A stretch of DNA of 64,000 nucleotides from the NCBI GenBank assembly GCA_019915015.1, contig JAHBBC010000013.1:186001-250000 (forward strand), written 5' to 3'. This DNA comes from Auriscalpium vulgare. Taxonomy: Eukaryota > Basidiomycota > Agaricomycetes > Russulales > Auriscalpiaceae. A program made the position numbers and the translations under genes. This document shows positions 11,221 through 21,230 of this stretch, piece by piece; positions within the stretch are counted from its first letter, which is position 1, and each line of letters begins with the position of its first letter. The notes beneath the pieces are model-generated. The model saw nothing but the letters and a program-made list of their open reading frames with translations. It was not told where the DNA came from and did not search any database.

Positions 11221-12060
11221 ATGCGGCGTTATGTAAAAGCCAGTACCCTCAATCCCGGGCAGCTCAATCCTCTACTTGTACTTGCACCTGCGACAGCGCA
11301 AAAGAGGCCTATGCATCCAACTCGCCCTTTGTTGAATGATGTCCTCTCATCTACTGTTCACCGAGGTACCGCTTTCGAAAAGCGCTCCCTACAGCTCCTG
11401 CGCAATCATCTGTCAATGTCGCTCACTCGCGTAGGTGGTGGGGGCGATGGTGGGGTCGACCTTACAGGCTGGTGGTGGGTTCCGCCACGCACCCATGCAC
11501 AAGTACGCATCCTGTCCGCCTCCCGGCATAAATCTGCTCAACATGCTGTCTCCCAGACTGCAGCCGGCGCGTCTCGGCGGCGTCTGCGGGTCCTCGCTCA
11601 ATGCAAAGCTGAGAAGAAGAAGATGGGCCCTGCGTTCCTGCGCGAGCTCGAAGGCGTCGTGTACAAGTACGTCGCGGACCCGCTATCCAATTCCCGAGCC
11701 CACACGCCCACCCCGCCCCATGCCTCGCACGCCTCCCCGGAAACCGCCCACCCACCCCTCGTCGCCCTGCTCATATCTCAGTCTGTATTCACCCGCGCAT
11801 GTCTCCTCGCGGCCCAGTCGTCTGCTGTCCCTCTCTTCTTGATCCACCTGCCTGCGTTACCCGCGGCGGGGGAGGTCGAGTCTGCCGACACTCTGGGCAC
11901 GGCGTTCGCTAATCCAGCACTGGTAGGCGCGGCGGGCATACTGGGTGGCGAAGTGGAGATTCGGTGGGAGCGGCATTCTGGAGGTGCAGGGAGGCCAGGG
12001 CTATGGTGGAAGGGCGACAGGCTAGAGAGCTGGACGCCAGAATCGGGATTCCGTACTTAG
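11221..12060 (+). CDS. RRG7: RRG7-like protein (mitochondrial, PD-(D/E)XK nuclease fold)
   Basis: This is a single-exon 279-aa frame. The start at 11221 (MRRYVKAST) is chosen because it lies just past the tRNA and gives a short Arg-rich N-terminus. The conserved core is RGTAFEKRSLQLLRNHL, then TRVGGGGDGGVDLTGWWWVP, then RVLAQCKAEKKKMGPAFLRE. The D of GGVDL and the Q-x-K of LAQCK form the restriction-endonuclease-like constellation. Architecture and spacing match fungal Required for Respiratory Growth 7 (DUF2034). Yeast RRG7 is needed for respiratory growth and is mitochondrial; catalytic activity has not been assumed here. The gene starts only 40 bp after the upstream tRNA and ends 328 bp before the second one. 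Confidence 0.8.
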   Translation: MRRYVKASTLNPGQLNPLLVLAPATAQKRPMHPTRPLLNDVLSSTVHRGTAFEKRSLQLLRNHLSMSLTRVGGGGDGGVDLTGWWWVPPRTHAQVRILSASRHKSAQHAVSQTAAGASRRRLRVLAQCKAEKKKMGPAFLRELEGVVYKYVADPLSNSRAHTPTPPHASHASPETAHPPLVALLISQSVFTRACLLAAQSSAVPLFLIHLPALPAAGEVESADTLGTAFANPALVGAAGILGGEVEIRWERHSGGAGRPGLWWKGDRLESWTPESGFRT

Positions 12061-12388
12061 CGTTAGCCGGTGAATTTACGATGTGCTCATAGCTGCCAGC
12101 TTGCTTGTTATAAACGCGCAGGCCTCAAATCAGAATTGTGGACATACGTGAGTATTTAAGATTCTCCGAGAAGTTTGCCCGTGGCAGATGCATACGGACA
12201 GCGAGTCGCCTCGAGCTCGGAGCGTGGACACCGGACAGGAAGGCAGGGCAAATCTCCCTCTTCTCGGCAACACCGGTCTTGCGTAAGGTACCACGGAGAC
12301 TTGGTAAACACATGAGCAGCGCATGTTCGAGTGTTTAAATCAACATTAAAAGAGTCCGTAGGACGAGAAAAACAGAGGAAATGGATAG

Positions 12389-12460
12389 TGACCACCGCAG
12401 GGGTCGAACCTGCAATCTCCTGATTCGTAGTCAGACGCGATGCCATTTCGCCAGGCGGCC
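12389..12460 (-). tRNA. tRNA-Arg (anticodon ACG), second copy
   Basis: The reverse complement is identical over all 72 bases to the copy at 11109-11180, with the same cloverleaf and no intron. Only a few flanking bases are shared, so the copies are similar in the gene body alone. Confidence 0.95.
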
Positions 12461-12605
12461 ATCCAGAATGTACCCATTTTTTCCTTCCAGATCGATTGTA
12501 CAATTTTTCAGATCTCATATCTTACTGGTACCGTGACTGTACGGGCCTGTACAGTACCCACATAGAAGCCCATCGCCCGACCATCTGCATCTGGCAGAAC
12601 ATTTT

Positions 12606-14336
12606 TCAACTGGCCACAAAGCCGTTCACCTTGGGCGACATCGCACCCGACACCAGCAGCGTATCCGTCCACGTCCCACCGTTGTCCGTCGGTGTCTGGC
12701 CCAGAACATAACTGGGGTCGAAGTTTCCCGCAGCCCAGCCGACGTAGCCAAGGAACACTAGAAACAACCCGAGCGTCAGCAAGGCCGAGGAATATGCAGG
12801 CAAAGGCGCGCTTACCGTCCGAGTTCGCCGCCTGGAAGGCGATTTGCTGGTTCATGTACGTGACGCACGACGCAGTGTTGCCGCCGCCCGTCTCGGTGTT
12901 GAACGCCTGGCGCCCGTTGCAGCGGAGCCACTCCGCAAGCGGCTGCCACGCGTTGTCGATGTTGTTCGTCACGCAGTCGCTGTGCGTGCCACTGAGACAT
13001 CCAACCTCGTCAGAAAATGCAAGATGTCCGGCCAAGTAAGGAACACGCACGAGTTGTCAGAATCGAGGTACTTGTGAACGTCGAAGATCAGGCCGGTGAT
13101 GCTGCCGTCGGGGTTCGTTACTGTGTTGAGCGCGGCGGCAGAGCCGTTGCTAACTAAGGTCTCGGCGGATGTCCAGTTGTTGCCTGGCAGCAAGATCAAC
13201 TGGCTCGTAGCGCTGTGTTCCTCTCCTCAGTGATATGAGTGACTGAATCAATAGGCTACATACCCAGCATTGCGGATAGCAGTAACAGCAGCCTGCACGC
13301 TTCCAGCCCAGAGAGTGATGTCGGGCACATCATGCGGCTCGTTCATCCTGCACCGTCCACGTCAGCACGACCCTCTCACCGAAGCTCAAAGCACACTCAC
13401 ACGCCGAAGATGATCTTCGAGTTGCTCGCGTACTTCGCCGCGATCGCGCCCCACAGCGCCGCGAGCACCGAGTTCGCCGGGCCGCCCTGCCCGATGATCT
13501 CGCCGTCGAAGCGCGCGTAGTTGTGCACGTCGACGATGCAGTACGCACCCGTCGCGAGGCACGCCTGCACGAGCGCGTCGTACTCGACGAAGTTCGCGTC
13601 GTTTAGCGTGCTCACGGCCGTCGTGTCGCTGTCCGTCAGGAACTGCCACCCGACAGGCAGCCGGAACACGTTGTACCCGTCGTCGTTAACGAAGTGCGAC
13701 ATCTGCCCCGCACCGTCGTGGCCTGCCAACAATCGCAGTCAGAAAGAGCGCATCGTCGAAATTTGAGGTGTATGCTCACCGTAGTACACGCTCAGTGGGG
13801 GCCACGCGCCGCTGGCATTGCAGGTCCCGTCGCTGTTGCACCCGAAATCGAATCCGGAGATGTTCACGCCCGCGAAGCGCAGCTTGCCCGATCCCGCGGC
13901 CGGAGTCGTGCAGGACCCGCTCGGCGTGGCCGCGCTAGATGTGGAAGTCGGAGTGCCGGTCCCAGATGAGGCGGTCGTGGCCGTCGCACTGCTGCTGCTG
14001 GCCGAGCCGGGCAGACATTGCGAATAGTCTACGTTGCGTCTGAGTTTGTTGTGGAAGGTGGTCATCATGAGACTTACAGTCGTTGATCACTGTGCACGTC
14101 GATCCGGAGACGCAGGTGGTCGCGCCCGTCCAGCTCTGCAGAGCAACATGTTGAGCATCCGCGCAGCTGCGCGTCACCAGTTTCGACTCACAGTCCCGCC
14201 GCCTGAATCGCGATCAGCTACGTCCAGCATACCTGTTCCAGTACGACTCACATTGTCCATATACCGCGGATTGCGCCTTCACAGACAGCGCCGAGAGGCC
14301 CACAAGCCCAAGAGCATATAACGTCCTAGTAGCCAT
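12606..14336 (-). CDS. Secreted endo-beta-1,4-glucanase, CBM1 plus GH5 (Cel5A/EG2 type)
   Basis: Nine exons are joined in phase: 14252-14336, 14192-14202, 14078-14135, 13780-14028, 13401-13722, 13264-13347, 13051-13212, 12816-12991, 12606-12757. They give about 432 aa. Order: signal peptide (LYALGLVGLSALSVKAQ); a CBM1 cellulose-binding module, VYGQCGGTSWTGATTCVSGS then TCTVINDYYSQCLPG; a Ser/Thr/Ala linker; the GH5 catalytic domain. The acid/base Glu is in MNEPHD and the nucleophile Glu in FNTETGGG. It should cleave internal bonds of crystalline-associated cellulose outside the cell. Exon 2 is an 11-nt micro-exon coding CGGT of the CBM1. Length and order match white- and brown-rot Cel5A enzymes. 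Confidence 0.93.
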
Positions 14337-14922
14337 ACCGTTGTTGAGTTGATGCACAGCTTCCCCGCATTCACGCATGGGGTCCTTATATACCCGCCCC
14401 CCAGTCCCGAGCTGCCAATGAATTCAGGACCATGCACGGTCACGCCGCCCGAGAAGTCGCCGGAGTTGAACGAAACAGCGGCGGTTAATGCTCGCCTCAA
14501 CGTCGGACGCATCCGAGGCGACGAGAGAAGTTGATGGCTAGGTGCATGCTCAGGGTTTGTATGCGTGCCACGACACAAAAACTGTGAAAATATCATCTGC
14601 ATCAGGGTCCGCGGCGGATATTCGTCTCGTAAACGTCGGCGCAGCAGGGATGAGCTGGCAAGGGGAAGTACAGCACCGCTATCGCACAGGATCGCAGTGG
14701 GATGGAGGTCACGAGATGATATGGGACCGGGAACGAGAAGTCGAGGCTAGAACTCGAAGCGGTAGGGAAGAGGTATATTGCGAACTGCGGGGATATCGGA
14801 GCGGGCGGGGCTTCGTGGATCTGATCGCGATGCGTCACATGGAATGTCTACATATGCGCCTCCATGCAGTATAAGCATAAGAAAGGCGCCGTAGGGTAAC
14901 CGTTGTGAGCTCACGTCGAGAG
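14337..14922. other. Intergenic region upstream of the cellulase
   Basis: This holds the cellulase promoter and, at the far side, the 3' end of the neighbouring minus-strand reductase. Frames at 14542-14874 are open but show no domain or splice logic. No gene was recognised. Confidence 0.45.
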
Positions 14923-15793
14923 TCACAACTCGTCCCTCCCAGCGCGGTTGGCCGCCTTTAGCAGACGGAGTATCTCTTTGTGCTCGAACAGCTCGCCTTG
15001 GTCCTCCCATTTGCCCTTCGCAGCGCTGATGGAGAACTGCGCGAGATTCTTCACAGAGATCGCTGCGCTGGGCACGACGGCCTTTAGGGCCTTGCCCAGA
15101 GTCAAGTCTGCAACGCGCCACCCGCAGGATCGCTGGTGCGCTGCATCTGCTGACTCGGGGTGGAAGTAGCCAGGGCGAAGAATTGTGGCTTTGACAGTGC
15201 CATTCGATGCGTGGGCGGCGGACAGGATGGCGTTTTCAGTCTGGCCCTGAGGAAGAGGGTAGCGAACAACATCGTCGACTAGTAGCGGGCATACAACGCA
15301 CCTTCACCCGACTAAAGAGCGCGGAACTCTTCTCGGCAGAGTCTGCCCCACTACCGCTCACGAAGACCACTCTATATGGGTGCTCCGCACTGCCCGCACC
15401 CTGCGCCTTCAACGCATCAAGGAACTTCTCGACATATGTGTATGTGAACTCGGTGTACTGCTCCTTGGTGAACCCGATCTGCGACTTGCCGAGGGCCCAG
15501 ATGCACGCGTCATGGGCAGCGACGGCGGCCTGGGCCTCTGGGGTGTACTCGAGAAAGTTGAAGTCGGGGATGACGGTGAGCTTGGGATGCGCCGCAGTGC
15601 CCGTCGTCGGGAGGTTAACCCAGTCAGGCAGAGGACGACGAGCAGGAACTGTCACGGCGTCCACAGTGGGGTCCTCGAGCAGCATGCGTAGCATTGGTAG
15701 GCCCGCTGTGGGGAGGATATTCGACGTTCGAGGCAAAGAAAGTCAGAGAAGAAGCCTACCTGCGCCCGTTGCTCCTGTAAGTAGAACTTTCAT
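14923..15793 (-). CDS. NAD(P)-binding Rossmann-fold protein, paralogue A
   Basis: Exons 15760-15793, 15302-15705 and 14923-15246 give 253 aa. It starts MKVLLTGATGAGLPMLRMLL, a glycine-rich dinucleotide-binding turn of the GATGxxG type. It continues with VTVPARRPLPDW, HDACIWALGKSQIGF, YRVVFVSGSGAD and LRPGYFHPE. These are features of the atypical short-chain dehydrogenase / HTATIP2-like group common in Agaricomycetes, often labelled nucleoside-diphosphate-sugar epimerase. No substrate can be inferred. There is no signal peptide. Paralogue B (16426-17295) has identical exon lengths and paralogue C (22702-23575) the same intron positions, so all three derive from local duplication. Confidence 0.85.
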
Positions 15794-16425
15794 GGTGGAG
15801 GTAAGAAAAGAGTGTTTTGCAGCGCATCTGAGGGCACATGTACATGGCTTTATATGTGCTTATGGTTGGTAGAGTCGACGCGGCTGGCACGGCGAGCGCG
15901 ACGCGCAAGTCGGCAACTCGGCTCGGCAACCGGCAACCCGCCCAAGGCGAACTCGGCGTCGTATGTCCATGATCGCAATGCATAGCTTCGTGGACTCTTG
16001 AGACATCATGCAAAGTCAACGTAGCGAGGACCCGCAGCAAGCAGAACCGGATGGATCGCAGAAGTCACCGTGTGCCGCGGTGGGGACATGTCGGTCAGGC
16101 GTGGCCAGACACGGCGGGGAACGAGTACTTGCAGGGCGAAGACTTAGGTCAGGTCACGGCGGGTACCGGTGAGTGTCGAACCTGCTCTCGAGCGAGGGGC
16201 AGGGCGATTGGGAAAGCATCGCACGACGCGCACTCCGTTATCCCAGAGCGCGATTCAAAAATAACTATCGCGGAATATGTCATGATTATGATCAGCAAGA
16301 AGGCTCTGATCTCGCGAGACGCGTCACGAGGAAATATTTACACTAGACGTAGACATTAGAAAAGCACCGTAGGCTAATAGTCCCATAGCAGGGCACCCAT
16401 TGCCACTGTGAGCTCACCTCGAGGA
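15794..16425. other. Intergenic, promoter of paralogue A
   Basis: This lies between the ATG of paralogue A and the stop of paralogue B, both on the minus strand. No gene was recognised. The + strand frame at 16051-16359 has no family features. Confidence 0.45.
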
Positions 16426-17295
16426 TCACAACTCGTCCTTCCCGACACGGCCTGCCTCCCGAACCAGACGAAGCATCTCGGTGTTCTCAAACAACTCTCC
16501 TTGTTCCTCCCATTTGCCCTTCGCGGCGCCGATGGCGAACTGCGCGAGATTCTTCACAGAGATTGCTGAGCTTGGCATGACTGCCTTGAAAACCTTGCCT
16601 AAAGTCAAGTCTGCAGCGCGCAACAAGGTAGAGCGTTGATGCGACGCGTCTCCCGACTCGGGGTGGAAGTAGGCTGGGCGGAGAATGGTGGCTTTGATAG
16701 TGCCGTTCGACGCGTGGGCGGCGGACAGGATGGCGTTTTCAGTCCGGCCCTGAGGAAGGTTAGCAAACAGCATCGCCGACTGGTAGCGGGCAAGCAACGC
16801 ACCTTCACTCGACCGAATAGCACTGAGCTCTTCTCGGTAGAGTCTGCCCCCTGACCGCTCACGAACACCACTCTATACGGGTGCTCCGGAGTGCCCGCAC
16901 CCTGCGTCTTCAACGCATCAAGCAGCTTCACGACATACGTGTATGTGAACTCGGTGTACTGCTCCTCGTTGAACCCGACTTGGGACTTTCCAAGCGCCCA
17001 TATGCACGCATCGTGAGCGGCGACGGTGGCTTGAGCTTCCGGACTGTACTTGAGGAAGTTGAAATCGGGAATCACGGTGAGCTTGGGGTGCGTCGTGGCA
17101 CCTGAGGGCGGGAGGTTGACCCAGTCAGGCAAGGGTCGGCGAGCAGCAACCGTCACGGCGTCCACAGTGGGATCCGCGAGCAGCATGCGTAGCATTGGCA
17201 GGCCGGCTGAGGACGTCATGCAGGGTCGGCTAGATGTTCATCTGAGCGAGGAGACACTGACCTGAGCCCGTTGCGCCTGTGAGCAAGACCTTCAT
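16426..17295 (-). CDS. NAD(P)-binding Rossmann-fold protein, paralogue B
   Basis: Exons 17262-17295, 16803-17206 and 16426-16749 have exactly the same lengths (34, 404, 324 nt) as in paralogue A and also give 253 aa. The N-terminus is MKVLLTGATGSGLPMLRMLL. Shared motifs are HDACIWALGKSQVGF, FVSGQGAD, LRPAYFHPES and SVKNLAQFAIGAAKGKWEEQ. It is most similar to A, suggesting the A/B duplication is younger than the split from C. Its promoter is the left border of the DUF6699 block, and parts of that promoter recur in front of each DUF6699 copy. Confidence 0.85.
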
Positions 17296-17531
17296 GCTGG
17301 GTTCGATGGGAGTGGTTGACAGCGCGTCTGTTGGGGATCGTGCATGCTTTTATGTGTGCTCATCGCGGTAACCGCGTGAAGCTGGCGTGAAGTGCCGACT
17401 CGACGCGCGCCGCCGGCGGCATCGGCCGATTTATCATCTGGCCACGACAGTACTTGCTACTATACTCGAAACCTCTCGCGCAAACCCTAATACTTGTTCA
17501 TTCACTTCCCGCTTCTCAAAGTCGAACTTCC

Positions 17532-17594
17532 AGCTTATCTGATGTATGCGCTGAACGTACATAGTGGTAGCTGCCATGAGGCTCGTGGCTGTGG
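17532..17594 (+). promoter_or_regulatory. Conserved upstream block, DUF6699 copy 1
   Basis: A block of about 63 bp beginning agcttatctgatgtatgcg and including gctgccatgaggctcgtggc is nearly the same 120-185 bp before the ATG of all three tandem genes (also at 19201-19263 and 21048-21111). It is likely part of the duplicated promoter or 5' leader. No factor is assigned. Confidence 0.55.
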
Positions 17595-17711
17595 TACCAA
17601 TTCAACGAGGCATCCACGCTCTTGCTTCCTCACAACTCTAGTCCGGTCCTAGCCACCACTTTGCCCCCCATCTGCCTTTGCCGAGTGTGATATTTTCCGA
17701 TCTTCAACGCG

Positions 17712-18730
17712 ATGGTGCCGTCGGTCCCAAGAACGATTCCAGAAGAAGCCGAACAGTGCGTTTCCTTCTGCATTTGAGATGTACCGTACTGATATCTTAA
17801 CGAGCAGGTCAAGTTTTAAGGACGACTCGGATGATGATATCGATGGTTATAGCTTGTCTATGCCAAATGTGTTGCGGTCCTTTGGCAACAATTTGGATGT
17901 CTCGTGTAAGTCGTCGCATCAAAGGCTGCATCTCACCACCTGACGATCGCTCGTAGCATCGGGCACCTCTCTACCGCGTTTCAGTATGGCGGAGTCTGCA
18001 CTTAGCATGGCATCGCGTTCTACAATGTCAGGAATGTCGTTCAAGACGATCAACTCAGTTGCATCATACAAGACCCGTATCAACCAAACCATCACCCCAC
18101 AGGGTTACGCCTTTCTCCCCGGCCACGGCACTTCTATGGGTATAACGCTCACTATTGAATTGCTCTACATGCTTACGTTCTAGGTTGTCAGATGCCACCC
18201 CAGCAATCCGGTCTATGCACCAGTTACTGTCCCATTCCCGCTGGCGTGCTCCGATATCATACGATATCAGACTCAGCCCCTCAGCCAGATCAGTGCTTGA
18301 TAGAACGTCTCGCGACACAGCAGTCCCCACGCATACACTCGACCAGCCCGCAACCGAGCCTTCCATAACAGCGGGTTCACACATAACGCTCTACTCGGAC
18401 AAGCTTCCGTGGCCTGTGATCGTGGTCAGATTCGGAAAACGTCTGCGATACAGCGCGCCCATCACAAACCTCGACGTGCTCTATGCGGCTTATAATACCC
18501 TAAAATTGCGCGTGACTCAGGAGGAGTGGGGGGCGCTAGGGAATGGAAGCAAGGCACAGCGCAAGATTGCTGCAGCCTACCAGCGGCGCTGCACGGTCCA
18601 GCACGGTGGGTGGGAGAACGGCGTATTGAGGGTGGATTGGCTAGGTTCCAAGACACATTTTTCAGGCATCAAATTGGAGGTAGACGCGTCTAAGAATGGT
18701 GTCTGGAAGATGGTCTTCACCAAGCCCTGA
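17712..18730 (+). CDS. DUF6699-type protein, tandem copy 1 (intact)
   Basis: Four exons (17712-17755, 17808-17905, 17957-18139, 18192-18730) join in phase to 287 aa. The N-terminus is MVPSVPRTIPEEAEQ, followed by a Ser/Asp-rich linker. The C-terminal half carries HQLLSHSRWRAPISYDIRL, TLYSDKLPWPVIVV, ITNLDVLYAAYNTLKLRVTQ, EEWGAL, then GVLRVDWLGSKTHFSGI and VWKMVF. This matches the DUF6699 pattern of mushrooms-class fungi, whose function is unknown. No signal peptide is present. It is the only one of the three tandem copies with uninterrupted frame and canonical splice sites. Confidence 0.75.
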
Positions 18731-18950
18731 GACCGCCTCTGATGAATTCTCCTTCTCGTATAGTATCGTCTTTATCCTTCTGTCTCTTGGGTGCTGAAGT
18801 ACATAAGTTCTTACTTACAGGCGTATTCCATATACAGATGTATATACCAAGGGTATCGTGGTTCTTTCCTCACTATAAGGTGTGAATTGGATGTCTGACA
18901 TGACCACGACAACCTGGCGGGACATAAGTCCACTCCCAGTTATCAACACC

Positions 18951-19008
18951 GAGTCTTCTCGGGCATCGCACAACTCTTCCCCTCGCCTACGACGAGCTGG
19001 GAAAGATC
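18951..19008 (-). pseudogene. Remnant of a reductase 3' exon
   Basis: About 58 bp resembles the 3' coding end of paralogue C (22755-22830), including accgagtcttctcgggc and gagctgggaaagatcatg. It lies between DUF6699 copies 1 and 2 and cannot code. It is a shorter, more diverged version of the remnant at 20755-20880. Confidence 0.5.
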
Positions 19009-19200
19009 ATGCTGTTATTTGCGCTCATGATTCATCGATATTCATCGCGGCGGGCGCGTGAAGTGCCTTGACGCGACGCGCGACGTCCGCCGTCGGCATC
19101 GGTCGATTCATCATCTGACCGCAGGTCCTTCAACCAGCCCTCCTCTCGCACAAACCCTGGCGTTGATTATCTTCTCGCTATCCAAAGTGAACGAACTTCA

Positions 19201-19263
19201 AGCTTATCTGATGTATGCACTGAACGTACACGGCGCTAGCTGCCATGAGGCTGGTGGCTGTGG
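19201..19263 (+). promoter_or_regulatory. Conserved upstream block, DUF6699 copy 2
   Basis: This is the second copy of the ~63-bp block found before each DUF6699 gene; it differs from copies 1 and 3 at a handful of positions. Confidence 0.55.
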
Positions 19264-19384
19264 TGCGCACCCACGCTCTGCTTCGGACTTCCTCAGCCCT
19301 ATGCACTAGTAACCTTATCCTAGCCACTGCTCTGCCCCCCATCCGCCCTCCGCAGAGTGTGATAATCTCCCTATGTTCACCGAT

Positions 19385-20433
19385 ATGATGCCGTCGGTCC
19401 CAGAAACGATCCCAGAAGAAGCCGAACAGTGCGTTTCCTCTGTATAGTATGAGACGTGCCGTATGTACTGATATCTTAACGAGGAGGTCAATTTCTGAGA
19501 ATAATGATGATCTCAATAATAATACCTCGTCGATGACGAATGCGTTATCACTGTCTTTGAGCGATCATCGGGGTAAGTCAGCGCGTTGATGGCTGCATCT
19601 CGCCACACCTCACAGCCGCTCGTAGCATTTAAAACCTCTCGACCGCATATCGGTGTGGCGGAGGCTGCACTTACCATGACATCGCGTTCCACGATCTCAG
19701 GGATCAAGACGATCAACTCAATTGCATCATACAAGACACGTATCAACCAAACCATCGCCCCGCGGGGTTATGCATTTCTACCCGGACATGGCACTTCTAT
19801 GGGCATGTTGCTCACTAATTGAGCTGCTCTCCATGCTCATTTTTGCTGTTTCAGACGCCACACCGACAATCCAGTCTGTGCACTCGCTCCTGTCCTACAG
19901 ACGCCGGCATCCTTGTATATCCTACGATATCATGCGCGACCCGTCAGATGGTTCAGTGCTCGACGGGAAAACTCGCGCACCACCCCCCTATGCTAGATTT
20001 GACCCAGCGCGCCACCGACCCTTCCATTGCAGCGGGATCGCATCTTAATCTCTACTCGGACGATTTTCCGTGGCCTGTGGTCGTGGTGGTCGTCCCAAGG
20101 GACTCGGAACATAAACGCACCGTGACCGAGCGCATCACAAACCTCGATGTGCTGTACGCAGTGTTCAATACCCTCAAAATGCGCGCGACTCAAGAGGAGT
20201 GGAAGGCGCTCGGGGATGGAAGCAAGACACAACGCAGGATTACTGCAGCCTACGAGTGGCGCTGCACGATCCAGCGCGGTGGATGGGACAACGGCGTGTT
20301 GAGGTTGGACTGGCTAGGTCCCAAGACCAATTTTGCGGGCATCAAATTGGAGGTGGACAAACCGTCTAAGAATCGCGTCTGGAAGATGGTCTTCACAGAG
20401 ACCGCCTCTCATAAACCGTATCGTATCTATTGA
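19385..20433 (+). pseudogene. DUF6699-type gene, tandem copy 2 (frameshifted)
   Basis: Exons 19385-19428, 19487-19572, 19626-19802 and 19855-20433 align with copy 1. The start is MMPSVPETIPEEAEQ. In the last exon the frame coding ISYDIMRDPSDGSVLDG does not continue into the frame coding TQRATDPSIAAGSHLNLYSD and WPVVVVVVPRD. A net one-base shift is needed between about 19965 and 19995, where a run of six C (19983-19988) is the likely site. The donor of the third intron is GC (19803-19804) where the other copies have GT. The downstream domain is otherwise well conserved (LDVLYAVFNTLKMRAT, EEWKALGDGSK, VLRLDWLGPKTNF), so the lesion is recent or a sequencing error. Confidence 0.7.
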
Positions 20434-20754
20434 TGTGGAGCCTCCTTTCTCTCATGCGTTGCCGTACTCACTTACAGGCGTATACTTTTTCTAGTTGCAC
20501 TTGCTACTGACTGTATGCCTAGCATCTCGTGGTCCTAACCTCGCGATAATCTCTATCGTAAATGTTTGAAGGTGACTATCATCGTGTCTGCGCGACAGCT
20601 GAGACTCAAAAGACTGGCGGGACGCAATCGTTCAATCGCTTATATTTTTGTGCCGTCGGCATCTTCTGCTTCCACCCGCCGCCAACCTCGGTCGGTGAAT
20701 ATTCGCAGCGCTGAACAAAGGGAAGCTTGGTACGATACTCTATGGTTGCACATG

Positions 20755-20880
20755 TCAACTGCGAGCTTTGTTGGCTTTGCGTTCTCCCGCACCAGCCTCT
20801 CCATCTCCCAGCTCTCGAAAACCGAGTCTTATCGGTCTGCAAGCCCTTCACCCCGCCTACCGCGAACTGGGCAAGATCGC
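20755..20880 (-). pseudogene. Truncated 3' exon of NAD(P)-binding paralogue C
   Basis: This 126-bp block is about 85-90% identical by eye to the 3' coding end of paralogue C (22702-22830), followed by a sudden switch to the DUF6699 promoter sequence at gggcaagatcg. Homology continues 5' of it into the C 3' flank (20635-20755 versus 22565-22700). It shows that the duplicated unit comprised a DUF6699 gene plus the reductase tail. Confidence 0.75.
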
Positions 20881-21047
20881 TTTTAAGTATGTGTGCTCAT
20901 GGCGAGCGCGCGAAGTGCCGACGGCCGCGCCGTCGGCATCGGCCGAAAGCCACGACAGTGCCGCAAGCCAGTACTTACGCAGCCCACATAGCGAAACCTC
21001 TCGCGCAAACCCTAGCGCTTCTCGCTTCTCAAAGTGAACGAACTTTC

Positions 21048-21111
21048 AGCTCATCTGATGTATGCGCTGAACGTACACGGCGCTAGCTGCCATGAGGCTC
21101 GTGGCTGTGGT
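21048..21111 (+). promoter_or_regulatory. Conserved upstream block, DUF6699 copy 3
   Basis: This is the third copy of the ~63-bp block. The flank upstream of it (20890-21045) also matches the promoter side of paralogue B (17345-17500), for example cgaaacctctcgcgcaaacc. Confidence 0.55.
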
Positions 21112-21230
21112 GCGCACCCACGCTCTGCTTCCTCAGCCCTATATCAATATACCAGTAGCCTTGTCCTAGCCACTTCTCTGCCCCCCATCCGCCCTCCGCA
21201 GAAAGGGATACTCTACCGACCTTCAACAAG

